A stretch of 64,000 bases of DNA, from NCBI RefSeq assembly GCF_000430645.1, contig NZ_AUMK01000011.1:62001-126000 (forward strand), given 5' to 3'. Of this stretch, positions 54,566 to 63,515 are shown piece by piece (position 1 is the first letter of the stretch; the number at the start of each line of letters is the position of its first letter). A program made the position numbers and the translations under genes. The DNA comes from Aquimarina latercula DSM 2041. Lineage in GTDB: Bacteria; Bacteroidota; Bacteroidia; Flavobacteriales; Flavobacteriaceae. A model generated the notes under the pieces. It ran no database searches and was not told where the DNA came from. It saw only the letters and a list, made by a program, of their open reading frames with translations.

Positions 54566-55813
54566 TTGAATTTTTTCTATAATTTCCTTATTTCAGTTTT
54601 CAATAGTATGCTTCCTATAATAGGACTCTTAAGTCCTAAACTTACTTTGTTCGTAAAAGGAAGGAAAACAGTTTTCGAAATTTTAAACGAACAACTAAAA
54701 AAAGAAGATCAAATAGTTTGGTTTCATTGTGCTTCGCTTGGAGAATACGAGCAAGGTGTTCCTGTGATGGAGATGATAAAAAAGAAATATCCTAGCTATA
54801 TGTTATTGGTGACTTTTTTCTCCCCTTCAGGATATGAGATAAAAAAAAATAGCACCCTCGCTGATAGTATTGTTTATCTTCCAATAGATACAAAGAAAAA
54901 TGCTAAAAGATTTGTAGAATTGGTGAATCCTAAGCTTGCAATTTTTGTAAAGTATGAGTTTTGGCCTAATTACTTACGAGAGTTAAAAAAGAACAATACT
55001 CCAATTACCATAATTTCTGCAGCATTTAGACAAGATCAAGCATTCTTTAAGTGGTATGGAGGTTTTATGCGTAATGCTTTAAAAACGGTAGATCATTTCT
55101 TTGTACAGGATACAATTTCTAAGCAATTATTAAGTCAAGTCGATTTCAACAACGTTACTGTGAGTGGTGATACTAGATTTGATCGGGTATCTCATCAAAT
55201 AGAAATGGATAATCAAGTAGATTTTATCTCAGAATTTATAGGAGATAGACTTTGTATAGTTATAGGTAGCTCTTGGTCAGAAGATGAAGAAGTATTTACA
55301 GATTTTGTAAATCAGGCTAGTGAAAATTTATGTTTTATTATTGCTCCGCATGAAATAAAAAATAGTGGAGTGCAGTCTTTGCAGAAAAAAATAATCAAAA
55401 AGACTATTATTTTTTCAGAAAAAGAAGGAAAGAGTTTACAAAACCATCAGGTTTTTATTATGAATACAATTGGTTATTTATCGCGAGTATATAGTTATGG
55501 CGATATTGCATATGTAGGAGGAGCAATGGGTACCTCTGGATTACATAATATATTAGAGCCAGCAACTTTTGGGATTCCAATTATTATCGGTCAGCATTTT
55601 GAAAAATTTAGAGAAGCTAAACAATTGCAAAAGTTAGCAGGTTTATATTCTATATCTACTTCTGAAGAATTTAGTGCTATTATGAATAAATTAGTTGATG
55701 ATCAGAAATTTAGAGAAAAAACAGGAATGATCGCTGGACACTTTATCAATAGCAATACTGGAGCAACAGATATGATTGTCGCTTATTTAACCGAGAAGAT
55801 TGCAAAACTCTAA
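54566..55813 (+). CDS. waaA: 3-deoxy-D-manno-octulosonic acid transferase
   Basis: 415 residues from a TTG start at 54566, giving the usual hydrophobic N-terminus (MNFFYNFLISVFNSMLPIIG). WFHCASLGEYEQGVPVMEMI, VKYEFWPNYLRELKKNNTPI and the C-terminal VGGAMGTSGLHNILEPATFGIPIIIGQHFEKF are family hallmarks (GT30). It adds Kdo to lipid A in the inner membrane. It overlaps the convergent DUF2461 gene by 4 bp. Confidence 0.94.
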   Translation: MNFFYNFLISVFNSMLPIIGLLSPKLTLFVKGRKTVFEILNEQLKKEDQIVWFHCASLGEYEQGVPVMEMIKKKYPSYMLLVTFFSPSGYEIKKNSTLADSIVYLPIDTKKNAKRFVELVNPKLAIFVKYEFWPNYLRELKKNNTPITIISAAFRQDQAFFKWYGGFMRNALKTVDHFFVQDTISKQLLSQVDFNNVTVSGDTRFDRVSHQIEMDNQVDFISEFIGDRLCIVIGSSWSEDEEVFTDFVNQASENLCFIIAPHEIKNSGVQSLQKKIIKKTIIFSEKEGKSLQNHQVFIMNTIGYLSRVYSYGDIAYVGGAMGTSGLHNILEPATFGIPIIIGQHFEKFREAKQLQKLAGLYSISTSEEFSAIMNKLVDDQKFREKTGMIAGHFINSNTGATDMIVAYLTEKIAKL

Positions 55814-56466
55814 ACAGATATTGCTTCTCTTAGATACCTTCTAAATGGAAGCATTTCTTGATATACTTGAATCACTATTTGCGTGAAATCAGAGTGCAAT
55901 ACGTCTTCTTTTTGCAATTCATAAGCTACTGCAAAAGTTCTTTTTTGCAATAAATCTATATGTTCGTGATCCATAGAATACCCTTTAGGTGCTTTTTTAA
56001 GAGAATTGCCGTCATCATATAAATTACCAAAGGTATTTCGGAAACTTTTTTTAGCAAGAATTTTTTTTAATTCTTCTCCATTATAATCAATAGCTTCTCT
56101 AATACTTTGCAGAGTTTTACTTTCTGGTCGCCAATATCCTCCAGCTAAGACACATTGAGAAAGCCCTATTTCGATATAGAAGTCTCCTTGTTTGGATAAT
56201 TGATCTAACCCTGCTCCAAAATGATCTTTGTATACAGGTTTGTTAGGATGGAAAAGTAAGTTGTTATTAATTCTATTGATTCCTTTTCTTCCTGAAGTCG
56301 GATAATATTCTGGATCAATTTTGGTAAGTTCTACCTCCAGATGATCTAACCAATCTATAAAAGAATTTCGAATTTGTTGATACCATTTTCTGTTAGTATC
56401 CATCCATTCTTTGTTATTATTTTGTTGTAATTCTGAAAGAAATTGAAATAAATCGCTGAAATTCAT
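55810..56466 (-). CDS. DUF2461 family protein
   Basis: 218 residues. LFQFLSELQQNNNKEWMDTNRKWYQQIR at the start, RINNNLLFHPNKPVYKDHFGAGLD, and FYIEIGLSQCVLAGGYWRPES match DUF2461 (TIGR02453). Cytoplasmic, function unknown. Confidence 0.9.
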   Translation of the reverse strand: MNFSDLFQFLSELQQNNNKEWMDTNRKWYQQIRNSFIDWLDHLEVELTKIDPEYYPTSGRKGINRINNNLLFHPNKPVYKDHFGAGLDQLSKQGDFYIEIGLSQCVLAGGYWRPESKTLQSIREAIDYNGEELKKILAKKSFRNTFGNLYDDGNSLKKAPKGYSMDHEHIDLLQKRTFAVAYELQKEDVLHSDFTQIVIQVYQEMLPFRRYLREAISV

Positions 56467-56573
56467 TCTGTTAAAAAAATTAAGATTTTTTGTGAAAACA
56501 TTACCAAGGTAATAGAAATAGTGGGATTAGAATACCGTTATACCGATATAATAACAACTAAAATTTTTTAATT

Positions 56574-56861
56574 ATGAAAAAAGTAATTTTAGCCTTAGCG
56601 TTTTTATTTACTTTAAATGTAATGTTTGTTTCTTGTAGAGAAACTAATAAGGAAACAGAAAGTACTACCGAAGAAACCAGCGAAGTACAAAAAGAAGTTG
56701 AAAATACTGCAGAAGAAGCTTTAAAAGAAGCTGAAGAGATCGAAAAAGAAGCAGAAAAAGCAGTAAAAGAAGCTGGAGAAGAAGTAGAAAGTACTCTTGA
56801 TAAAGCGGTAAAAGAAGATAACAAGGAGACAGAAACTGAAGGTGGTGAACAAACATCTTAA
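56574..56861 (+). CDS. Acidic Glu/Lys-rich lipoprotein
   Basis: 95 residues with lipobox MFVSC and RETNKETES after it. The mature part is almost all E, K, A, T and V in 7- or 11-residue helical periods (EEALKEAEEIEKEAEKAV). It is like the lipoprotein at 7416-7781, but acidic and without exact DNA repeats. Open frames on the other strand are by-products of the biased composition. Function unknown. Confidence 0.75.
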   Translation: MKKVILALAFLFTLNVMFVSCRETNKETESTTEETSEVQKEVENTAEEALKEAEEIEKEAEKAVKEAGEEVESTLDKAVKEDNKETETEGGEQTS

Positions 56862-56904
56862 GAAGACGTTAGAGTAGAAAACTTACCAATGTAAGTTTAA
56901 AAAG

Positions 56905-56929
56905 AAGGCCTTTCATTATGAAAGGCCTT
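56905..56929. terminator. Bidirectional terminator
   Basis: AAGGCCTTTC (56905-56914), loop ATTAT, GAAAGGCCTT (56920-56929): a perfect 10-bp stem between convergent genes. Confidence 0.88.
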
Positions 56930-56937
56930 TATTATTT

Positions 56938-57552
56938 TTAAAATAATCCGTTTAATTCTGCATCAATACGATTAATTATACTACCAAGATCTTCGGGGTT
57001 ATCGACAAAATTAAGATGGTCAACATCTACAATAAGTAAATTACCTTTGTCGTATCCGTGTGCCCAGGCTTCATATCGTTCATTTAATCGACTAAGATAG
57101 TCGATGCTAATGGTGTTCTCATATTCACGTCCGCGTTTATGAATTTGTGCAACCAGATTTGGAATACTACTGCGCAAATAGATCAGTAAATCAGGACCTT
57201 CGACAACGCTTTCCATAAGATCAAAAAGTGATTTGTAATTTTCAAAATCACGATTCGTCATAAGCCCCATCGCGTGTAGGTTAGGAGCAAAAATATATGC
57301 ATCCTCATAAATGGTTCTGTCCTGAATAATATCTTTACCACTTTCGCGTATTTCTAGAATCTGTCTAAAACGACTATTAAGAAAATAAATCTGTAAATTA
57401 AAAGACCAGCGCTCCATTTTATTATAGAAATCCTCTAGATAAGGGTTTTCTAATACATCTTCGAATTGAGGTTCCCATCGATAATGTTTGGCTAATAATT
57501 TGGTTAGTGTTGTTTTTCCGGCACCAATATTTCCTGCAATAGCTACATGCAT
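56938..57552 (-). CDS. Deoxynucleoside kinase
   Basis: 204 residues. P-loop GNIGAGKTT near residue 7, FLNSRFRQI and the DR(T) motif IIQDRTIYEDAYIFA match the dCK/dGK family. It phosphorylates salvaged deoxynucleosides to monophosphates. The CNT nucleoside transporter at 22 kb could supply its substrates, although it is far away. It ends the run with the next gene (6-bp gap). Confidence 0.93.
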   Translation of the reverse strand: MHVAIAGNIGAGKTTLTKLLAKHYRWEPQFEDVLENPYLEDFYNKMERWSFNLQIYFLNSRFRQILEIRESGKDIIQDRTIYEDAYIFAPNLHAMGLMTNRDFENYKSLFDLMESVVEGPDLLIYLRSSIPNLVAQIHKRGREYENTISIDYLSRLNERYEAWAHGYDKGNLLIVDVDHLNFVDNPEDLGSIINRIDAELNGLF

Positions 57553-57558
57553 AAGTGA

Positions 57559-58344
57559 TTATTTTTTTTGGAGTGTTAGGTCAAAACTGTAAATCTTACT
57601 TTGGTCGTAAATATAAAGGATTTCGTTAGTAACATAAAACTGTTTTATATGAATTTCAGGAAGATTTATTTTTTCAATTTCTCCAGTCTTGGTGTAACGA
57701 TAATATAAACCATCATCTTTTAGAATTATTAAGTCATTATTTATAATTCTGATATCATTATATCCCTCGTTCTCATTTCGGTTTAACAAACTTCCATAAA
57801 TGTTGAATTGAGAAAGGTTCTCAGAAGTAAGTATCCAGCAATAATTGAAGTTACTGCGTAATAATGTAGGGAGTTCATTAATGGGTTGTGTAGCGACTAA
57901 TGTTTTTTCAGAATTGGTGTTAAATACCTCTAATTGTTGAGTGTTGTTGTCAAAAAGCCAACTACTATTATCATTTGCTGGAGAAACAAGAGAAACACTT
58001 TTGAATTCTGAAATTGTATTAAAGTTTACTCGATTTATTTCGGATAAGTATTTGTCAACTAATACTGTAGTGTTGGAAGATTCATAGAATAATAAGATTT
58101 TTAAAGGATTTAATACCGATGCTTGAGTAAGTTGACCAAGAATAAAATCACCAAATTGCCATTCTCGATCATTCCATTTTTTGTAAAAAATATTGTCTTT
58201 AGCATAGTAAATAGCACCAAAGGAATCTATACCTAAAAACTGATCAGCCTTTAATGATATAGTATCTTGAGCTATTGCATTTCTTTGGGAAGAACTTTTG
58301 TGAATAAACCCTAGTAAGATTAAAAACAGAACAATATGTTTCAT
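57559..58344 (-). CDS. Secreted beta-propeller-like conserved hypothetical protein
   Basis: 261 residues. Signal peptide ending SSSQ, then repeats in which short beta-strands alternate with polar turns (FGAIYYAKDNIFYKKWNDREWQ, NDLIILKDDGLYYRY). This resembles a small beta-propeller. It lies between a two-component system and a deoxynucleoside kinase on the same strand. I know no function. Confidence 0.72.
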   Translation of the reverse strand: MKHIVLFLILLGFIHKSSSQRNAIAQDTISLKADQFLGIDSFGAIYYAKDNIFYKKWNDREWQFGDFILGQLTQASVLNPLKILLFYESSNTTVLVDKYLSEINRVNFNTISEFKSVSLVSPANDNSSWLFDNNTQQLEVFNTNSEKTLVATQPINELPTLLRSNFNYCWILTSENLSQFNIYGSLLNRNENEGYNDIRIINNDLIILKDDGLYYRYTKTGEIEKINLPEIHIKQFYVTNEILYIYDQSKIYSFDLTLQKK

Positions 58345-58375
58345 GAAATAGCAAAGTACAAAAATAAGGCCATTT

Positions 58376-59056
58376 TTAGCAAACTAATTTGTACCCAAAA
58401 CCTCTAACATTGATAATCTGTATAGAATCATCTTGTTTTAATTTTTTTCTTAGCTTGGTAATAAACACATCCATACTTCTACCATTAAAAAAATCGTCAT
58501 CACCCCAAAGTTTTTTTAAAATCATAGAACGATCTAATACTTGATTTTTATTTTTAATTAGGTGGAATAATAAATGAGCTTCTCTATGTGTAAGTTGATA
58601 GGCTTCATTGTCTGAGGTAAGAAGTTGTTTGGGGAAATCAAAAGTATATTTTCCTACAATCAATGATTCAGAACTTTGTTGTGTTTTGGTTCTATGAAGC
58701 AAATTGTTGATTCTAACAATAAGCTCTTCCATACTAAAAGGTTTTTTTAGATAATCATTCCCACCAATAGTAAACCCTTCTACTACATCCTGTGTTTGTG
58801 ATTTTGCAGTAAGAAATATTATGGGAATAGTGTCATCTTCTAATCGGATTTCTTTGGCCAATGTAAATCCATCTTTTTTAGGCATCATAACATCTAATAC
58901 TAGTAATTTGGGAGTAATAGATTTGTATAATGAATAGGCTGTCTCACCATTTTGGGCAAGATGAACTTTAAAGTTTCTTGTTTCTAAGCTCTCTTTGATA
59001 ATCTGACCCAAAGAAGGTTCGTCTTCTGCTAATACTATCTCAACAATTTCATCCAT
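58376..59056 (-). CDS. OmpR-family response regulator (RprY-like)
   Basis: 226 residues. Receiver domain with EDE (11-13), Asp55 (LLVLDVMMP) and the Lys in YLKKPF. The winged-helix domain (about 130-226, YQLTHREAHLLFHLIKNK ... INVRGFGYKLV) is OmpR-type. It overlaps the kinase gene by 8 bp, so translation is coupled. Bacteroidota RprXY-type systems respond to envelope stress; that exact identity is likely but not proven. Confidence 0.93.
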   Translation of the reverse strand: MDEIVEIVLAEDEPSLGQIIKESLETRNFKVHLAQNGETAYSLYKSITPKLLVLDVMMPKKDGFTLAKEIRLEDDTIPIIFLTAKSQTQDVVEGFTIGGNDYLKKPFSMEELIVRINNLLHRTKTQQSSESLIVGKYTFDFPKQLLTSDNEAYQLTHREAHLLFHLIKNKNQVLDRSMILKKLWGDDDFFNGRSMDVFITKLRKKLKQDDSIQIINVRGFGYKLVC

Positions 59057-60560
59057 TGGGCAGTGTGATTTTAAAATTAGTTTGATCTTGATCTAGAAGT
59101 AATTCTATGGTTCCTTCATGTTTTTCAATAATAGTTTTGGTGTAAAATAATCCTATACCAAATCCTTTTACATCGTGCGTATTTCCTTTCGGAACTCTAT
59201 AAAATTTTTCGAATATTTTATCTTTTTGTGATCTAGTTAAAGATGTCCCGCTATCCTTAATTTCTAGTGTAATATTAGGATGTGTATTTTTTAAATATAT
59301 ATCAATGTTATTACCTCCATATTTAATGGCATTATCAATGATATTATTAATAGCATTTTCGAAATGAAATGCATCCACTTTTTTCCAAATATTTTCATGA
59401 GTATGATGAAAACTAATGTTTTTTTCGGTAGTATTTGTTTGATATTTAGCAGTTATAGTTTGTATGAGATCAACAAGGTTTAATTCTTCTAGATTTAGCT
59501 CTAACTCATCACTGTCTAGTGTTGCGGTTTCTAGGATTTTTTCTACCATAGTATTCAATTTCCCCAATTGATTAGAGGACATATCAATATATTTTTTGGT
59601 TTTTTTAGGATCGTTTTCACGATTAAAGTTTTGAATACCTTCCAAAGCTGCGCTAATTGTAGCAATTGGAGTTTTGAATTCATGTGTGATATTACTAATC
59701 AAATCATTCTTTAGTTCTGCTAGTTGTTTTTGGTGATTGATGATTTTTAAAAGGTATAAAAGACTACCAATTACTGCACTGACTAATAAAAAAGACAAGG
59801 CAATACCGAATAAGTTTTTCTTTAGAATTGCACGTGTAGTGTTCATAAAAGATAGCTCTAAAGAACTTCCTCTAGGTAAATAGTAAGATTTTGTTTTAGT
59901 TTTTAAATCAGATTGATTGATAACATTTTCATTAAATAAGAACGATGTTCCGGTTTGATCTTGAAACGTAATTCCATAACTAATGGTTAACTGTTTCCTC
60001 TTTAATTGATTGTTTATGATAGTATCTAAAACCTCTAGTTGTAGCGAATCTTCATTAATCGAAATTATGATTTTTGATGTAAGTTGCTCAAAAGCTTTTT
60101 TTCTAGAATCACCATTCTCTATTTCTTCTAATCCGTCTGGAAATTCGATGATTTTAGATGAATCTATGCAAAAGTTTGGATGCTGATCCATTCGATCTAT
60201 GCTATCTACAGAAAGGCCTCTATATATTTTTATATCACTATGATCTAAGCCTTCAGAAAATGTATAACTTTTAAAATCAACCGTTCCCGAATCTATTTTT
60301 TTTAAAAGGTTTGAAAAACTACTTTTCTTTAAAAAGCTACCAATATTAGAGGAGTCTGAAGAAAAACCAATCGTATTTTTTTCTGCTAATTCGGTGTAAT
60401 ACTGATCCACTGCATTATCCAAACTTATTTGTACCTCATTAATTAGTTGTTGTTTGCTAGCTTCATAATTTTTGAAATTCCAGTAGACTTGTATGCTCAA
60501 TGTAACTAGAATTACAAAGGCAATGAAATACAATATACTTCTATAACTGTTCTTTTGCAT
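59049..60560 (-). CDS. Sensor histidine kinase (RprX-like)
   Basis: 503 residues. N-terminal membrane segment (9-28), a periplasmic sensor of about 220 residues, a second membrane segment (about 250-270) and a cytoplasmic kinase: HisKA with NITHEFKTPIATI (His near 293), NNIIDNAIKYGG and GFGIGLFYTKTII. It forms a system with the regulator that overlaps its end. The -7 box TATTTTTG (60572-60565, minus) is just upstream. Confidence 0.93.
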   Translation of the reverse strand: MQKNSYRSILYFIAFVILVTLSIQVYWNFKNYEASKQQLINEVQISLDNAVDQYYTELAEKNTIGFSSDSSNIGSFLKKSSFSNLLKKIDSGTVDFKSYTFSEGLDHSDIKIYRGLSVDSIDRMDQHPNFCIDSSKIIEFPDGLEEIENGDSRKKAFEQLTSKIIISINEDSLQLEVLDTIINNQLKRKQLTISYGITFQDQTGTSFLFNENVINQSDLKTKTKSYYLPRGSSLELSFMNTTRAILKKNLFGIALSFLLVSAVIGSLLYLLKIINHQKQLAELKNDLISNITHEFKTPIATISAALEGIQNFNRENDPKKTKKYIDMSSNQLGKLNTMVEKILETATLDSDELELNLEELNLVDLIQTITAKYQTNTTEKNISFHHTHENIWKKVDAFHFENAINNIIDNAIKYGGNNIDIYLKNTHPNITLEIKDSGTSLTRSQKDKIFEKFYRVPKGNTHDVKGFGIGLFYTKTIIEKHEGTIELLLDQDQTNFKITLPNG

Positions 60561-60564
60561 GGTT

Positions 60565-60656
60565 CAAAAATAGGATTCTTAACTGATATAAAAAGAATCA
60601 GTTAACACTCGTTAACACTGGTTAACGGTTTGGTTAGCATTTGGTTTACATCTTTG
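60565..60656. promoter_or_regulatory. Divergent two-component/target promoter with GTTAAC direct repeats
   Basis: GTTAACACTC GTTAACACTG GTTAACGGTT (60601-60630): three units spaced exactly 10 bp. A weaker GGTTAGC follows. OmpR-family regulators bind such direct repeats. Downstream TTTG (60629-60632) and CATCTTTG (60649-60656), 16 bp apart, serve the TlpA gene on the plus strand, so the repeats lie just upstream of its -33. TATTTTTG (60572-60565, minus) serves the kinase. AACTGAT/ATCAGTT (60581-60587, 60597-60603) is an additional inverted repeat between them. Confidence 0.78.
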
Positions 60657-60688
60657 CAATGTACAAACCATATAAAACTCACATCAAC

Positions 60689-61414
60689 ATGAAAATACAA
60701 TCAATACTATTATTTATTCTTCTTCTTACTTCGTTTATAGGCAATGCACAGTCCACGTTTTATAGAAATCATGAAGGGGCTTTGTTAAATGAAGTAGAGT
60801 TAAAAGAGGCAGAAAATAAGATAAAGGATAAAATCAAAAAAATCAATAAGAAGGCTATAGTCGAAATTGAAATAAAAGATACAGATTTTAGAAAGGATTC
60901 GATAATTCATGATTTTGGTTTTCATGTGAATTTGAATGGTTCTGTGAATTCAAAAACAAAACTCAAGTTATTTAAAGGAAGGAAAATGTTAGAATCTTCT
61001 TTGGTAACATTACAAGGTGATCAAATAAATATCAGTGATTTAGAAGGAAAACCAACACTGCTTAATTTTTGGTTCACTAATTGTCCACCATGTATTGATG
61101 AAATGCCTGAACTAAATTCGTTGAAACAACACTTTGGTGATCGTGTAAATTTTGTTGCTGTAACCTATGAATCTAAGGAAAAAGTCGAAAATTTTTTAAA
61201 GAAACATACATTTGATTTTAGACACATTGTAGATGCTAGAGAATATACAGATGCATTAGAAATGAAATCTTTTCCTAATAATATTATACTCGATAAAAAT
61301 GGTATAGTAAAAAATATAGAAGGAGGAATACCATACATAAGAGATGAAAACGGAGGAATGAAAATGGGAGAAGCAACTGAATTAAGAAATAAACTAGAAA
61401 CCCTTTTAAAATAA
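60689..61414 (+). CDS. TlpA-like thioredoxin-fold protein
   Basis: 241 residues from the ATG at 60689, which gives a signal peptide (MKIQSILLFILLLTSFIGNAQ); an earlier TTG would extend into the promoter. A Lys-rich N-terminal region of about 80 residues is followed by the thioredoxin domain, with active site NFWFTNCPPCIDEM (CPPC) and FPNNIILDKNG. It may reduce disulphides or deliver electrons in the periplasm. It starts the operon-like run with 6 bp to the GLPGLI gene. Confidence 0.88.
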   Translation: MKIQSILLFILLLTSFIGNAQSTFYRNHEGALLNEVELKEAENKIKDKIKKINKKAIVEIEIKDTDFRKDSIIHDFGFHVNLNGSVNSKTKLKLFKGRKMLESSLVTLQGDQINISDLEGKPTLLNFWFTNCPPCIDEMPELNSLKQHFGDRVNFVAVTYESKEKVENFLKKHTFDFRHIVDAREYTDALEMKSFPNNIILDKNGIVKNIEGGIPYIRDENGGMKMGEATELRNKLETLLK

Positions 61415-61420
61415 ATAGAT

Positions 61421-62239
61421 ATGATAAGATTGATAATACTAATAACACTATTTGTTATAGGAAATATCTCTGCACAAGATTTTCAAGGAGTAGCAACATA
61501 TAGCACAGATAGGAAATTAGAGATACAATTAGATAGTACGCAGATGAATTCTGAAATGCAAAAGCAAATTCATGAAATGATGCGTAAGCAGTTCCAAAAA
61601 GAATATACATTACGATTTAATAAAACAGAATCTGTTTATAAGGAAGAAGAAAATCTTGGAGCTCCACAACCGGCTTCTGGTGTACAAGTAATAGTGGCTG
61701 GATCAGGAGCATCTGATGTGTTATATAAAAATAGTAAAGAAGAGAGATTTGTAGCCAAAAGAGATATGTTTGGAAAAGCATTTTTGGTAAAGGACACGTT
61801 AACGCACTATAAATGGAAGCTAGAAAATGAAACGAAAAAAATAGGAAACTATACTTGTTATAAGGCTACTACTACTAGAACTATGGAGATAGTAAGAAAT
61901 ATAAATGTTAACGGTGATAAGGAAGAATCTAATTCAAAAACTGAAGAGATAAAGGTGGTAGTTTGGTATACACCAGAAATTCCAATAAATAATGGGCCTG
62001 ATAACTACTGGGGATTACCGGGACTCATTATGGAGGTTAATGATGGTGATTTACGTATTTTGTGTAATAAAATTGTACTAAACCCTAAGAAGAAAATAGA
62101 AATTAAAGCTCCGGAAAAAGGTAAAGTTGTGACGGAAACTAAATTCGAAAAAATTATGCGTAAAAAAATGGATGAAATGCACGATAGGAGATCACATCGT
62201 AATGGCGGCAATAGTATGGAAATTAGAATAGGAGGATAA
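61421..62239 (+). CDS. GLPGLI family protein
   Basis: 272 residues. Signal peptide ending NISAQ, then DFQGVATYSTDRK and the family signature YYWGLPGLIMEVNDG (Y-W-G-L-P-G-L-I) near residue 205. The N-terminal segment resembles that of the second copy at 63516 (KKIGNYTCYKATTT). GLPGLI proteins are secreted by Bacteroidota and of unknown function. It lies between TlpA and the protease. Confidence 0.92.
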   Translation: MIRLIILITLFVIGNISAQDFQGVATYSTDRKLEIQLDSTQMNSEMQKQIHEMMRKQFQKEYTLRFNKTESVYKEEENLGAPQPASGVQVIVAGSGASDVLYKNSKEERFVAKRDMFGKAFLVKDTLTHYKWKLENETKKIGNYTCYKATTTRTMEIVRNINVNGDKEESNSKTEEIKVVVWYTPEIPINNGPDNYWGLPGLIMEVNDGDLRILCNKIVLNPKKKIEIKAPEKGKVVTETKFEKIMRKKMDEMHDRRSHRNGGNSMEIRIGG

Positions 62240-62259
62240 TCATCAAAATCAATCAAAAA

Positions 62260-63423
62260 ATGAACAATATATTATTTGCATTAGCCTTGCTTGTAGTTTT
62301 TAATGTAAAAGCTCAGGTCACAAAGATACCTTTTGAAGAAGATGGATTAGTTTTTATCAAAGTAAAAGTAAATAATCAACAAGAATATTTAGATTTTGTG
62401 TTTGATACTGGAGCTTCTATTGGAGTTTTGGATAGCACCGTAGCTAAAAAATTAAATATAAAATCTAATTATTCACAAAATGCGCAAGGTGCCAATGGAT
62501 CGCAAACCTATAATATCGCGACAAATCAAACTGTGGACATAGGAACGATAGTATTAGATAATAGCAATCTTGTTCTAGTAGATTTACAAAAGCTTTCTCA
62601 GAGATCTGGTAGAAAGATTCAAGGCATTATAGGATATGATGTTTTAAGACAATATCGAACCAGATTTGATTTCAAGGAAAAAATAATGACATTGTATAAT
62701 GAGGGTGATCCAATCTCGGGGCTGGAAACATATACTAAAATTCCTATGAAATTTGATGGGACACCAATTCCTCAAATAGACCTGACTTTTACATTAAATG
62801 ATGGAAATACGCTTACCGGAAATTTTTTATTTGATAGTGGTGCAAATATGAGTGTATTATTTAATACACCCTATGCTGTAAAAAATGACCTCAAAAATAG
62901 ATCTGGAAAAACAATAAAAGGGAAGGCAAGAGGTCTTAATAAATCTACAACCTATACTAAAGGAACTATAGAAAAACTACGACTTAGTGATTTTGAATTT
63001 ACGGATTTACCTATCGATATTTCTGAAGGTCATGAAGGAGTATCAGGTTCTCCTAGTTACGCAGGGATTTTGGGAGCACAAATTATTAATAGATTCGATA
63101 TGGTCTTAGACTATAAAGAGAAATTGTTTTATATCAAACCAAATGAAAAATTCAAGACTCCATTTGAGTTTCCTATGAGTGGAATTGGGGTTGAAAAAGT
63201 ACAAGAAAAAATACTAGTAAGCTATGTAGTAAAGGATAGTGAAGCTTATCAGAAAGGAGTTAGAGAAGGGGATGAGTTGCTAAAAATAGATGAGTATAAT
63301 GGTAAGGAACTCAGTACTTGGAAAAAACATTTGAAACATAGCGAGAAAAAAGTAAAAATAGAAGGAAAAGATACTTCTGGTAAGGTATATAAAGTAGTTA
63401 TTTTATTAAGACGATTAATCTGA
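62260..63423 (+). CDS. Secreted retropepsin-like aspartyl protease with PDZ domain
   Basis: 387 residues with signal peptide (ends VKAQ). Two catalytic-Asp motifs, FVFDTGASIGVLD (about 45) and FLFDSGANMSVLF (about 190), give a duplicated pepsin-like fold in one chain. The last 75 residues (GIGVEKVQEKILVSYVVKDSEAYQKGVREGDELLKIDEYNG) form a PDZ domain. It may trim a protein partner in the periplasm or on the surface. It sits between two GLPGLI genes. Confidence 0.88.
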   Translation: MNNILFALALLVVFNVKAQVTKIPFEEDGLVFIKVKVNNQQEYLDFVFDTGASIGVLDSTVAKKLNIKSNYSQNAQGANGSQTYNIATNQTVDIGTIVLDNSNLVLVDLQKLSQRSGRKIQGIIGYDVLRQYRTRFDFKEKIMTLYNEGDPISGLETYTKIPMKFDGTPIPQIDLTFTLNDGNTLTGNFLFDSGANMSVLFNTPYAVKNDLKNRSGKTIKGKARGLNKSTTYTKGTIEKLRLSDFEFTDLPIDISEGHEGVSGSPSYAGILGAQIINRFDMVLDYKEKLFYIKPNEKFKTPFEFPMSGIGVEKVQEKILVSYVVKDSEAYQKGVREGDELLKIDEYNGKELSTWKKHLKHSEKKVKIEGKDTSGKVYKVVILLRRLI

Positions 63424-63515
63424 TTGGAAACCGTTGTTTTTTTGGGATATAATTAACTTTTATTGATTAAACCTAGTGCAAATCATAGAGTCTAAATAGT
63501 TTAAAACTGCCTAAT

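Noticed and set aside
56558..56824. Minus-strand frames opposite the acidic lipoprotein
   Set aside because: By-product of GAA-rich codons; the plus frame has the lipobox.
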